Below, one piece after another: positions 16,883-25,008 of a stretch of 64,000 bases of DNA. Source of the stretch: Planctomycetota bacterium (lineage in GTDB: Bacteria > Planctomycetota > B15-G4). Each line of letters starts with the position of its first letter. The first letter of the stretch is position 1. Below the pieces are notes generated by a model. That model saw only the letters and a program-made list of their open reading frames with translations, was not told the origin of the DNA and did no database searches. The translations under genes were made by a program, and so were the position numbers. The stretch spans positions 124,001-188,000 of the forward strand of contig JACKHP010000006.1 in NCBI GenBank assembly GCA_020638905.1, given 5' to 3'.

Positions 16883-19242
16883 CGCGGCGGCGACTGAAAG
16901 GCACGACAGCGGGCGCATCCATCCTCCACCCACAGCGTGGGACCGGGCGCGTCGGAGCCCGCAACGTAGCCCAGCTGCCGCAGATTCTCCAGCAGCGACG
17001 GGTCGTCGAGGGTCGTCCCCGAGAGGCCCAGGTCCTGCCGGGCCAGCATCCAGTCGACCAGCAGGCGCCGCAGTGCGGCCGCATCGTCGTGGCGCGCGAC
17101 GCTCAGGTCGTGCTCGCACTCCGGGTCGACGCGCAGGTCGAAGAGGCGCACCTCGTGCTGCTCGTAGCCCTCGGACATCTGGCGCTGCTTCTGCGGGCGC
17201 AGCCAGAGCAGGAGCTGCAGTCCGTGGTCGGTGACCGAGGCCGAGAAGCCGTTGGCCGAGAGCGCGAAGCGCGGCTCCTCGCGCCAGTCGCCGTCGACGG
17301 CGGTGCGCAGGCTGCGCCCGCCGAGGGACGCCGGCAGCCCCGCGAGGTCGAGCAGCGTGGACGCCAGGTCGGCGTGGCTCACCGGCGCGTCGACGCGCCG
17401 TCCCGCCGGACAGCCCGGCCACGCGAGCAGCAGCGGCACGTGGATCGTGTCGCGGAACAGGCCCGCGTGCGTGTACCAGATGCCGTGCTGTCCCAGCGAC
17501 TCGCCGTGGTCGGCGGTGACGGCGGTGATGCCGCCGACGAAGCGCGGCAGCGAGAGCAGCTCGTCGAGCGCGGCGTCCAGCGACGTGACCTCGCCCTTGT
17601 ACATCGCCGGCGGATACGCGAGGTCGCGCAGACCGTCGAAGTACTCGGCCACCACCGAGGGCTCGACGTCGGGAGCCGGCAGTTGCGCGTCGTACGGATC
17701 GCGGTCGTCCGGCCAGTACAGCTCGCGGTCGTCCTCGGGCGGATCGTAGGGCGTGTGCGCGTCGAACACGTGCACCCACGCGAACACCGGACGCGCGCCC
17801 AGCCCGTCGAGCGCGTCCAGCGCGTGCGCCACGGTGTCGGCGGCGCGCGGCGCCCGGCCCACCGGCCAGGCCATGCGGTCGAAGCCCTGTCCCAGTCCGC
17901 TCGAGGGATCGCCCAGGTGGCGCGCCGAGACGAAGGCCAGCGTCGTGTAGCCGGCGGACGCGAAGGCCTCGGCCAGCGTCGACGCCGCGGGCGCGAGCGG
18001 CTGGTTGTTGCGGTCGATGCCCGTGTCGCGCGGCGGGATGCCGGTCATGATCGCGATGTGCGAGGGGTTCGTGACGTTCGTGAGCGACTGGCAGTCGGAG
18101 AACAGCACGCCGCGCGCCGCGAAGGCGTCGAGCACCGGCGTGCGCACGTCGACGCCGAGCCGCGCGACACCGAGGTGGTCGGCGCGGTGCGTGTCGCTCG
18201 TCACGAGCAGCACCGACGGCGGGCCGCGCCCCGGCGACCACACGCAGGCGTCGGCGAGGACGCAGGCGGCGTCGCCCCCGGCGCGGTCGTCGACCGAGAC
18301 GCGCACGCGCGCGGTCCTTCCGGCGAAGGACGGGAGGTCGAGGCTGCGCGCACGCCAGCTGGGTTCGTCGAGGTCGTAGCTCGCCTCGAGCCGTTCGACG
18401 CCGTCGGCGGTGACCTCGACGCGCAGCGCCGGCACGCGTCCCGGCAGGACGACCTGCCACGGACGTGCGTAGGCGAAGTCGAGCCGGCCGTCGGGCGGCA
18501 CCAGCACGCGCGCCTCGAGCGGACGCAACGCCGAGAGCCCGACGGCGAGGCGCGCGTCGCCGCCGATCTCGAACAGCGCGGCCCCGCGGGACGGATCGGG
18601 CAGCCGACCGACGAGCGCGCGCCGTACGAACTCGACGCGTCGCAGTCCGACGCGCCGCGCGCTGGCCTCGAACGAGAGCTCCAGCACGGAGAACGGCGGC
18701 GCCCCCTCGGGCAGCACGTTGAGCGGGAAGGCGTACGCGGTCGCGTCCGCCCCCACCACGAGCGGCAGCGCGGCGGCCATCCAGACCGACTGCGTCCCGC
18801 GCAGGAAGCGCGCCGAGACGAGCCCCGGCGCCGCCGACGTGGCCAGCACGCGCAACTCGTCGAAGTCACCCGGGGCGAAGCGCCCCGACACGCGCACCAC
18901 GAACGGGTCGCCCCCGTCGAAGTCCTCGAGCAGCAGCGCGTCGACGGAGAGTCCGCCCGGCAAGCGCATCGGCGCGACGCGCACGGTCGGGGCGTCGACG
19001 GTGACCCGCGGCGCGGGTCCCGCGCCCTGCGCGTCGAGCAGATCGAACGCGCCCACGTCCTGGCCCTCGGGCCACGCCTCGGCGTCGTCCGCCGGAAGCA
19101 GCTCGAGGCGCGTGAGCGTCGGCGCCGCATCGGGGATCGGCGGATCGCCGCACCCGGGCAGCAGCGCGAGCCGCAGGACGAGCAGCACCAGCGACGCCAC
19201 GCGCGCTCGCGGTCGGGACGGGATTCGCGGCGGCACGCTCAT
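16879..19242 (-). CDS. Sulfatase-fold lipoprotein, threonine nucleophile, C-terminal CxxC (first gene of trio)
   Basis: A 787-residue predicted lipoprotein (C31 in LLPGC) with the same layout as the gene at 12990-15410. Beta-rich regions (residues about 40-360) include a repeated GGDARLAVGL-like segment shared with that paralogue. The sulfatase-fold domain follows, with SDTHRADHLG and ADHGESLG metal motifs. The nucleophile position is T391 (TNPSHIAIMTG). It ends in C-x-x-C-R. The start at 19242 is preferred; an ATG 12 bp upstream is possible. It heads the minus-strand operon and diverges from tRNA-Leu with only about 60 bp between them. Confidence 0.85.
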   Translation of the reverse strand: MSVPPRIPSRPRARVASLVLLVLRLALLPGCGDPPIPDAAPTLTRLELLPADDAEAWPEGQDVGAFDLLDAQGAGPAPRVTVDAPTVRVAPMRLPGGLSVDALLLEDFDGGDPFVVRVSGRFAPGDFDELRVLATSAAPGLVSARFLRGTQSVWMAAALPLVVGADATAYAFPLNVLPEGAPPFSVLELSFEASARRVGLRRVEFVRRALVGRLPDPSRGAALFEIGGDARLAVGLSALRPLEARVLVPPDGRLDFAYARPWQVVLPGRVPALRVEVTADGVERLEASYDLDEPSWRARSLDLPSFAGRTARVRVSVDDRAGGDAACVLADACVWSPGRGPPSVLLVTSDTHRADHLGVARLGVDVRTPVLDAFAARGVLFSDCQSLTNVTNPSHIAIMTGIPPRDTGIDRNNQPLAPAASTLAEAFASAGYTTLAFVSARHLGDPSSGLGQGFDRMAWPVGRAPRAADTVAHALDALDGLGARPVFAWVHVFDAHTPYDPPEDDRELYWPDDRDPYDAQLPAPDVEPSVVAEYFDGLRDLAYPPAMYKGEVTSLDAALDELLSLPRFVGGITAVTADHGESLGQHGIWYTHAGLFRDTIHVPLLLAWPGCPAGRRVDAPVSHADLASTLLDLAGLPASLGGRSLRTAVDGDWREEPRFALSANGFSASVTDHGLQLLLWLRPQKQRQMSEGYEQHEVRLFDLRVDPECEHDLSVARHDDAAALRRLLVDWMLARQDLGLSGTTLDDPSLLENLRQLGYVAGSDAPGPTLWVEDGCARCRAFQSPPR

Positions 19243-19247
19243 GATCG

Positions 19248-19277
19248 CTGACACGATACCGGACGTCCGGCTACGAT
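19248..19277 (+). promoter_or_regulatory. Sigma70-type promoter of tRNA-Leu
   Basis: CTGACA (19248-19253), an 18-bp spacer, and TACGAT (19272-19277), 22 bp before the tRNA. It lies in the short divergent gap with the sulfatase-fold operon. Confidence 0.6.
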
Positions 19278-19299
19278 GCCCCCGCGGTCGAGGCCCCGC

Positions 19300-19384
19300 G
19301 CGAGGATGGCGGAACTGGCAGACGCGCTGGATTTAGGATCCAGTGGAGCAATCCGTGGGGGTTCGAGTCCCCCTCCTCGCACCA
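19300..19384 (+). tRNA. tRNA-Leu (anticodon TAG), island insertion target
   Basis: Class II tRNA with a long variable arm. Acceptor strand GCGAGGA (19300-19306) pairs with TCCTCGC (19374-19380). The anticodon loop TTTAGGA reads TAG, and CCA is encoded (19382-19384). The part from 19332 onward is repeated exactly at 26741-26800, so the gene is the attachment site of the adjacent island and is kept intact at its left end. Confidence 0.97.
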
Positions 19385-19391
19385 CGCGCGC
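19332..19391 (+). repeat. attL: left 60-bp direct repeat inside tRNA-Leu
   Basis: Identical to 26741-26800. It begins in the anticodon loop (TTTAGGATCC) and ends 7 bp past the encoded CCA. The flanking bases differ at both ends (19331 A versus 26740 G; 19392 G versus 26801 A), fixing the repeat limits. Confidence 0.92.
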
Positions 19392-19611
19392 GCGACGCGC
19401 GATTCGCGGCAGGATCGCGCGATCCGGCGCGGACGTGCGCGAGGTCGACGCGCGCGCGTCCGCGGCGCTGGGAGGCCGCGACGACGGCTGACAACGGCAC
19501 GCACCGGGGCGGATCCAGTTGGATGTGTATCCGGGAGGGCATCCGGGGTAGTGCCGCCCAGGGACCAACCCGCACGGGAGGCACCCCAACGGCGGGTCGC
19601 CGGAGCTGGTC

Positions 19612-20769
19612 CTAGATCCTCGCCTCGTCCTCGACGGTCTCGAGAACACGCAGCAGCGAGGTCAGCACCTCGCAGAACGGGAGCGGCGGTACAGCGTTTC
19701 CGATGGCCTTGGCCCAGACCGTGCGCCGCGTGGCTCCGTCGAAGCGGAAGAAGTCGGGAAAGGTCTGCAGGCGCGCAGCCTCGTGCGGCGTGATGGTCCG
19801 GGACTCTTGCGGATGCACGTAGCGACCCTGTCCCATCGAACCGAAGCCGGTCGTGATCGTCTGAGCGGGCTCGTCCCAGGCGAGCCGGCCGTAGACCGTC
19901 TTGTAGGAGTGTGCGCCATCGCGGTGGCAGGGAGGGCGCTGGCTGTCGGGCAACACAAGGCGACCCGGATGTCGATCGAACCAGCGCAGGCGCTGCAGAT
20001 TGTCGGGGCTCGGCTCAGCAGCGGCATCGAAGCCGCCCGAGCCCTGTGGCTGCGACAGCCCGAGTAGGTCCTCGATGGCCCAGCGGACGGTCCGCGGTTC
20101 GACCAGGAAGCCTTCCTCGATCTGCTCGACAAGGTCGTCGAGCTGCTCCGTGCTGATGCCCCTCATTGCGACCAGCAGGTGGCGGCGCCGACGCTGCGGG
20201 GCGCCGAGGCGCTGGAGCTGCGCCACGGCGTGGGCAACTGTGTATCCCTGCTCGAGCAACGCCCTCTCCGCACGGTCGACGATGCCGCCACGGTCATGGA
20301 CAATCGGCGGGACGTTCTCGACCAACACCGCACGCGGTCGGAGGATTTCAGCGGAACGCGCCATCCGCTCGTAGAGCCGGTTGCGCCCGTCGTGGCGGCG
20401 GGTGTGGTTGTTAAGGTCCGAACTCGCGTGGCAAGGAGGGCCGCCGACGAGAAGGTCGATGCCACCGATCCAGACCCGGTGCAGTCGCTCGTTCGTCGTC
20501 GAGGGAGTTCCCAGCAGCCCGTCGAACACCGACTCCACCGGGGCCGACACAACGCCCGGCGCCTCAGCGGGAACGAAGCGACCGAGGTTGCGCCGGTAGA
20601 TGTCGGCGATCGCCTCGTCGAACTCAACCGCCAACGGGATCGCGATCGGGCGCCGGAGGCGATGCGCTGCCAGGAACGCGCCGAGCGTCATGCCACCCGC
20701 CCCGGCGAACAGGTCGACGATGCGGATCGGATCGTTGGACCACGACCGCGGCCAAGTGTCCGAGCGCAT
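19612..20769 (-). CDS. DNA (cytosine-5-)-methyltransferase
   Basis: A 385-residue C5 DNA methyltransferase. Motif I is at residues 19-26 (DLFAGAGG). Motif IV is GGPPCHASS with catalytic C113, and His replaces the common Gln after it. Motif VI is ENVPP (151-155), motif VIII is QRRRR (192-196), and late motifs are DEPAQTITT and AIGNAVPP. The ATG at 20769 is the last plausible start before motif I. No restriction endonuclease gene is recognisable beside it. It could be a solitary protective methyltransferase or part of a defence system with the AAA+ gene. Its 5' end overlaps the divergent integrase 5' end. Confidence 0.92.
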   Translation of the reverse strand: MRSDTWPRSWSNDPIRIVDLFAGAGGMTLGAFLAAHRLRRPIAIPLAVEFDEAIADIYRRNLGRFVPAEAPGVVSAPVESVFDGLLGTPSTTNERLHRVWIGGIDLLVGGPPCHASSDLNNHTRRHDGRNRLYERMARSAEILRPRAVLVENVPPIVHDRGGIVDRAERALLEQGYTVAHAVAQLQRLGAPQRRRRHLLVAMRGISTEQLDDLVEQIEEGFLVEPRTVRWAIEDLLGLSQPQGSGGFDAAAEPSPDNLQRLRWFDRHPGRLVLPDSQRPPCHRDGAHSYKTVYGRLAWDEPAQTITTGFGSMGQGRYVHPQESRTITPHEAARLQTFPDFFRFDGATRRTVWAKAIGNAVPPLPFCEVLTSLLRVLETVEDEARI

Positions 20770-21853
20770 CAACCGATGCGCCTCGCACCTGCGCTTTCGG
20801 CGCAACGGCAAGACGTACGTCCGATACGCCGGCGCCGACCTGAGGACGGCCGAAGCGTTCGCGGCCAAGCTGCACTTCACGATCGAGCAGGAGGAACTGC
20901 TCGGCCGCAAGGCGATCCCCGCCGTCACGCTGCCCGAGATCCAGAAGACCTTCTTCGCGCACCTCGAAGCGCGGCACTCGCCGACGAACGTCGCGTCCGA
21001 GAAGCTCCAGTTCGGGGTCCTGTCCCGCATGCTCGGGAAGACCGCGATCCGCGACATCGACCGCGGGACCGTCGAAGACCTCATGACGCGCTTGCGGATC
21101 GATCACGGCGTCAAGACGAGCACGGTCAACCGCTACTTGACGCTGCTCTCGGCGATCTTCAAGTTCGCGCTCGTGCGCGACTACTGTCGCGAGAACCCCG
21201 TCCAGGGCATGCGCCGCGAGCGCGAGGAGATGCGGCCCGTGCCGTACATCTCCGAGGCCGACGTCAGGAAGCTCGTCGCGGCGGCGCGCCACCCCGAGAT
21301 GGCGCACCTCGTCCGCATCCTGAGCGACACCGGCCTGCGACGCGGCGAGGCCCTCGACCTCGAGTGGCAGGACATCGACCTCGCACGCGGCGTGCTCGTC
21401 GTGCGCAAGAGCAAGACCCGAACGCCCCGCGAGGTCCCGCTCACGAGCGCGTGCGCGGACGCCATCCGCGCGCAGGCGGCCTTGCTCAACGTCATGCCGC
21501 TGCACGGACGCGGGACGATCTGGAAGCGGTTCTCCGAGGTCTACCGCGACGCCACGACGCGTCGGTTCACGACCGTGGCCAAGCGCGCGGGCCTGCCGGG
21601 CCTCCATCTCCACGACCTGCGGCACGGGTTCGCCTGCCGGCTCCGCGAGGCCGGCGTGGCCATCCAGGTCATCGCGCAGCTCTGCGGCCACAAGTCGATC
21701 ACGACGACCATGCGCTACAGCCGGCACATGGCGACGGAGACGCTGCGCAACGCGATCGCGGCGCTCGAGCGCGGCGGCCAGCCGCCCGTGGATCCGGGAG
21801 GGCACCCGGCCTCGGCCGAGGACGCCTCAAGCCGCGCAGAGACGGGCACTTAG
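20756..21853 (+). CDS. int: Tyrosine-type site-specific integrase
   Basis: About 365 residues. A SAM-like core-binding domain (IQKTFFAHLEAR through the helix NRYLTLLSAIFKFAL) precedes the catalytic domain. The catalytic signature is visible: R in TGLRRGEAL, HxxR in HDLRHGF, H in LCGHKSITTT, and the tyrosine in MRYSRHM. It presumably integrated the island into tRNA-Leu. The start is uncertain: GTG 20756 or ATG 20720 are both in frame, and both lie within the opposite-strand methyltransferase gene. A GC hairpin follows the stop. Confidence 0.93.
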   Translation: MSERINRCASHLRFRRNGKTYVRYAGADLRTAEAFAAKLHFTIEQEELLGRKAIPAVTLPEIQKTFFAHLEARHSPTNVASEKLQFGVLSRMLGKTAIRDIDRGTVEDLMTRLRIDHGVKTSTVNRYLTLLSAIFKFALVRDYCRENPVQGMRREREEMRPVPYISEADVRKLVAAARHPEMAHLVRILSDTGLRRGEALDLEWQDIDLARGVLVVRKSKTRTPREVPLTSACADAIRAQAALLNVMPLHGRGTIWKRFSEVYRDATTRRFTTVAKRAGLPGLHLHDLRHGFACRLREAGVAIQVIAQLCGHKSITTTMRYSRHMATETLRNAIAALERGGQPPVDPGGHPASAEDASSRAETGT

Positions 21854-21857
21854 CGAC

Positions 21858-21880
21858 GGCGCCCCACCGGATGGGGCGTC
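21858..21880. terminator. Hairpin between convergent integrase and AAA+ genes
   Basis: A stem of CGCCCCA (21860-21866) with TGGGGCG (21872-21878) around a CCGGA loop, extended by a G-T and a G-C pair. It begins 5 bp after the integrase stop in the short convergent gap. Confidence 0.5.
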
Positions 21881-21957
21881 CGTAGATGTGTTCGCGCTCG
21901 CGAGGGAATAGTCGAGTGGTCCTGGAGCAACTTTCTGAGCGCGCGGACCTGAGCACC

Positions 21958-24693
21958 CTACGTCGATGGCCCAACCAATCCGAGTACATCCGACCAAGTT
22001 CTTGCATTCTCATTTTCAAGCCTCTGGTCCGCATCTCGAATCCAAGACCACTCCTTTATCATTCGAAGGCCGTACTGGTTTCCTAATACACTCTTGTCCT
22101 TCGCCAATTCCTTGAGCAGCTCGCAGTCGGCATCAGGCACACCTGGGTGCCATTCGGCAGCTTCGCCGCCCATGGCAAACTCGCCACTCTTGTTGACATA
22201 GGCCATGGCGCAGTAGTGCGGCATGCCATTGCCACCTAGCGGCCTCGTGAAGTTGCCTGGCCGCGCTAGCGTTGTCATTCCACCATCACGCGATAGCTTC
22301 ACGACCGTAGCGGCGCGCTCACTCGCTTCTGTAGGAGGCTCTCGCACCAACTCATCTCGCACCTTGGCTGGAGCACCTAGATCCTTTGACTCTCGCAGCG
22401 CGTCCGCCAAGCGCCCCGCCCGCGACAAACAATCCGCCGGATATATACCGACCTTGTAGTCAAATCGACCGGATCGAATTGCGGCCTGATCAATATCATA
22501 TACAAGGTTTGTCATCAACGCGAATGCAACACCTTGATCTGCCGCGCGATTATTCAGCCGCTTGAGCTTCGGCAACATCGAGGGAGTAAGAAAGTAAAAT
22601 TCATTAATAGCGTTATCCGGCCTAGCGTGGGCACGAGCCCGCAGTATTTGGTCGAACTCATCGAAGCTAATCACCGCGTTGGTGAGCAGTGATAGAGCTC
22701 GAAACACAGCCCGAGCCCTACGCTCAACATTACTCTGACCTGCCAAGACAATATCGCTCGGCGTAACCTCGACAAGCGGACATCCGCAGCTAACCGCCAA
22801 GGCTTCAAGTAGCGTAGACTTACCAGTGCCTGGGGGCCCATAAAGCACCATAGAGTGGCAATGGTCTCTATAGCCATGCGGCGGAGGCAACCTCAGCACA
22901 TGAGACCGCATTCGCTCAAGGAAAAACGCTACAGACTCGCCTTCGTACGGCGGCCTGCGGAAATTCAGCGAAGCCTCAGCCGCCATTCCATAGTCAGGAT
23001 AGAACAGCTTATCGAGAGATAGTGACCCGAGCTCCGAAGGCGACCGAACCGAGAAATGCCTAAAAACACGCGCGTTTATATGCGAGTCGAGAAGGCGGGT
23101 GATGCGATCCAAGGCGAGAATCGCGATAGCGGACGTCCAGCGGTGGGCGCGGGGCGGGTGCCGCGGCTCGTCATGAGACCAGCCAATTACGCCCGGGTCA
23201 TCTCTCGACGGCACTTCGATTGCAGCAAACCGCGCGAGCATCCGCTGGACCAGTTCTGGTGCCAGCGGCATCTGTACCCGCTCCAGCAACTGTGCAAATG
23301 CGCGCAACGTCTCTGACCACACGAGCGGAAGGCTATAACCCGCCTCATCGAGGTCGATGGCCGTTGTCGTTGGGAATTCTCCTCGCGGAGATATGGCTGC
23401 CGTCAGCAGAAGCGTCGCCTTCTTCAAGCGGGCATCGTGCCTCGGCTTCTCCAAACTAGCAAAGGCCGCAGCAGCAAATACAAGCTCTGCTGCGCTCCAG
23501 ATCGACCCATCATGTGCAGACTCAGCCGCCAGCTCTCGATTGAGGACTGATTCAAGAAACCGGCGAGCTGGACGTATGAGGTATCTTGTCGCCGCCGCCT
23601 GCCCGCGCAATCGACTTGCTACAGACCTGAGGCTGGGAGCGCTCGACTCAAGATCTCTTAGAATCTCCGTCGCGGTCTCAAGCGCCTTTGCCAGGGCCTC
23701 GCTAGCTCGCCGTCTTGCGAATGACAGATCTCCTGTCGAGGGCGAGCCTTCCAGGCTAAGAAGTGCGATCTCGCCTTCAGCCAGCTTGATGTTCTCCAGC
23801 GCTTTGCGCGCTTCCTCCGCCAGAAGGGCGCTGAACGCCCGCAAATGCCTCCGAACCCCCTTTGCCGGCGGGAGTATCGAAGCTACATCAGCTCGACTGA
23901 GGTCTATCGCGGAGACGTTCCATCGAGCCCGTAATGTATTGGTGTGACGGATCGCCAGCCGTCTTATCTCGACCTCCCGCCACGCCGGGGGAAGGGCCTC
24001 GTTGCCTTCAAGGTCGTCGAGTCGCTCGGACAGATCGCACACGGACTCGATTGTCTCGGCTGTGTGATCCAGCGCCTTCGCAAGTCCGGCAATTGCCCTA
24101 GTACATTCGCTAGTCATGAATGCCGTGTCACGAACACCCGGCGTGGCACGTGAACTACCCGCTGTCCAAGCAGGGGGCGTGATAGTGTATAGCTCCAGCA
24201 CAATGGCGTAGTAACACAGCACAGCAGTCTTGCTGAATGCTTGCCCAGGAATAGTAAGCAGTGCCTGGAGACTTCTCGTGGCCTGAAGCACCGGAACCTT
24301 CAGCCGGCGATAACCTGGGACTCGCCTATCCACATCTGCCACGATATCAGATATTGAGAGCTTGTGTAGCTCTTCAAGGAGCCTCTGAACAACTGGCTTC
24401 ACCGTAGACTTGCCGAGCGGGCGGTCCACAGGGGATGGGCTCTTGCTTAGCGCAAGCAGCGCCAGGCTTGGCTGAATGAAGTCACATGGCTCTTCAGTTG
24501 GGGAGACCCACGGATCAAGGCTCTTGCCGCCGGGCGCGTTCGTATCATGAAGCAGGATATCAGTAAGTGCATCCTGTCCCTTTCTGATCTTTAGGAGAGC
24601 CTCCGTCCGAAGGAGATCCAACTCCATCAGTACGGTTACCTCATCCTCCAGCTTCGGTGACTCCAGAGGCACCTGGTTAGTAGATTCGTGCAT
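21958..24693 (-). CDS. Large AAA+ ATPase of unknown function, candidate defence protein
   Basis: A 911-residue protein not recognised as a named system. A long helical N-terminal region (about 1-600) includes alanine/leucine-rich stretches reminiscent of alpha/alpha repeat folds. It precedes a classical AAA module: Walker A GPPGTGKST (K625), Walker B ISFDEFD (D678, E679), sensor-1 region MTNLVYD, and an arginine-finger-like RSGRFD near 741. About 150 residues follow. The ATG at 24693 has an AAGGGGGA ribosome site; an ATG 36 bp upstream overlaps the putative -10. The gene is visibly richer in A/T than all neighbours, indicating recent transfer. A role in phage defence is inferred only from island context. 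Confidence 0.8.
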   Translation of the reverse strand: MHESTNQVPLESPKLEDEVTVLMELDLLRTEALLKIRKGQDALTDILLHDTNAPGGKSLDPWVSPTEEPCDFIQPSLALLALSKSPSPVDRPLGKSTVKPVVQRLLEELHKLSISDIVADVDRRVPGYRRLKVPVLQATRSLQALLTIPGQAFSKTAVLCYYAIVLELYTITPPAWTAGSSRATPGVRDTAFMTSECTRAIAGLAKALDHTAETIESVCDLSERLDDLEGNEALPPAWREVEIRRLAIRHTNTLRARWNVSAIDLSRADVASILPPAKGVRRHLRAFSALLAEEARKALENIKLAEGEIALLSLEGSPSTGDLSFARRRASEALAKALETATEILRDLESSAPSLRSVASRLRGQAAATRYLIRPARRFLESVLNRELAAESAHDGSIWSAAELVFAAAAFASLEKPRHDARLKKATLLLTAAISPRGEFPTTTAIDLDEAGYSLPLVWSETLRAFAQLLERVQMPLAPELVQRMLARFAAIEVPSRDDPGVIGWSHDEPRHPPRAHRWTSAIAILALDRITRLLDSHINARVFRHFSVRSPSELGSLSLDKLFYPDYGMAAEASLNFRRPPYEGESVAFFLERMRSHVLRLPPPHGYRDHCHSMVLYGPPGTGKSTLLEALAVSCGCPLVEVTPSDIVLAGQSNVERRARAVFRALSLLTNAVISFDEFDQILRARAHARPDNAINEFYFLTPSMLPKLKRLNNRAADQGVAFALMTNLVYDIDQAAIRSGRFDYKVGIYPADCLSRAGRLADALRESKDLGAPAKVRDELVREPPTEASERAATVVKLSRDGGMTTLARPGNFTRPLGGNGMPHYCAMAYVNKSGEFAMGGEAAEWHPGVPDADCELLKELAKDKSVLGNQYGLRMIKEWSWIRDADQRLENENARTWSDVLGLVGPST

Positions 24694-24727
24694 GGCATTC
24701 CCCCTTCTCTTAGGCGAGAGTCGCGGC

Positions 24728-24733
24728 ATCGTA
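24728..24733 (-). promoter_or_regulatory. Possible -10 box of the AAA+ gene
   Basis: Minus strand TACGAT, the same hexamer as at tRNA-Leu, about 35 bp before the chosen ATG. The -35 (TGGCGA, 17 bp further) is poor. Confidence 0.3.
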
Positions 24734-24889
24734 CACGCGAACTCTAGAACTCGCCACTCTGCGCGCCAGCTTAGAGTCTTCAGAACATCCGTTCCGTATT
24801 GTCGATCTTGGAACCATGAGCCGCGAGAAGACTCCTCGCTGGTCTGCGCTCAGTTGCCGAACTAGGCGATCTTCCAGGGAGAGCTGCAC

Positions 24890-24929
24890 GTCGACAGACA
24901 GTACACACCTTCGTAGACCTACTGTCGAC
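24890..24929. repeat. Inverted repeat in the 315-bp AAA+/AbiEii gap
   Basis: GTCGACAG (24890-24897) and CTGTCGAC (24922-24929) form 8-bp inverted arms separated by 24 bp. It could be an operator, a weak terminator for the AbiE transcript, or a recombination remnant. Otherwise the gap 24694-25008 contains no convincing gene; short minus-strand ORFs there run into the AbiEii gene out of frame. Confidence 0.45.
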
Positions 24930-25008
24930 ATGAACAGGGTGCCATGACCTCCTGCCGCGGGCAGAAGGATGCATGCCCGAGGGATGCCGTCGCGGCGTGG
25001 GAGGACCG

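Noticed and set aside
12990..19242. Annotation as formylglycine sulfatases
   Set aside because: The active-site Cys/Ser is Thr in two of the three and missing in the third.
19500..19550. Similarity between ATCCGGGAGGGCATCCGG near 19528 and ATCCGGGAGGGCACCCGG near 21792 as a possible repeat
   Set aside because: The match is short, GC-rich, and the 21792 copy is integrase coding sequence; it could be a remnant of an integrase end, but there is too little to call.
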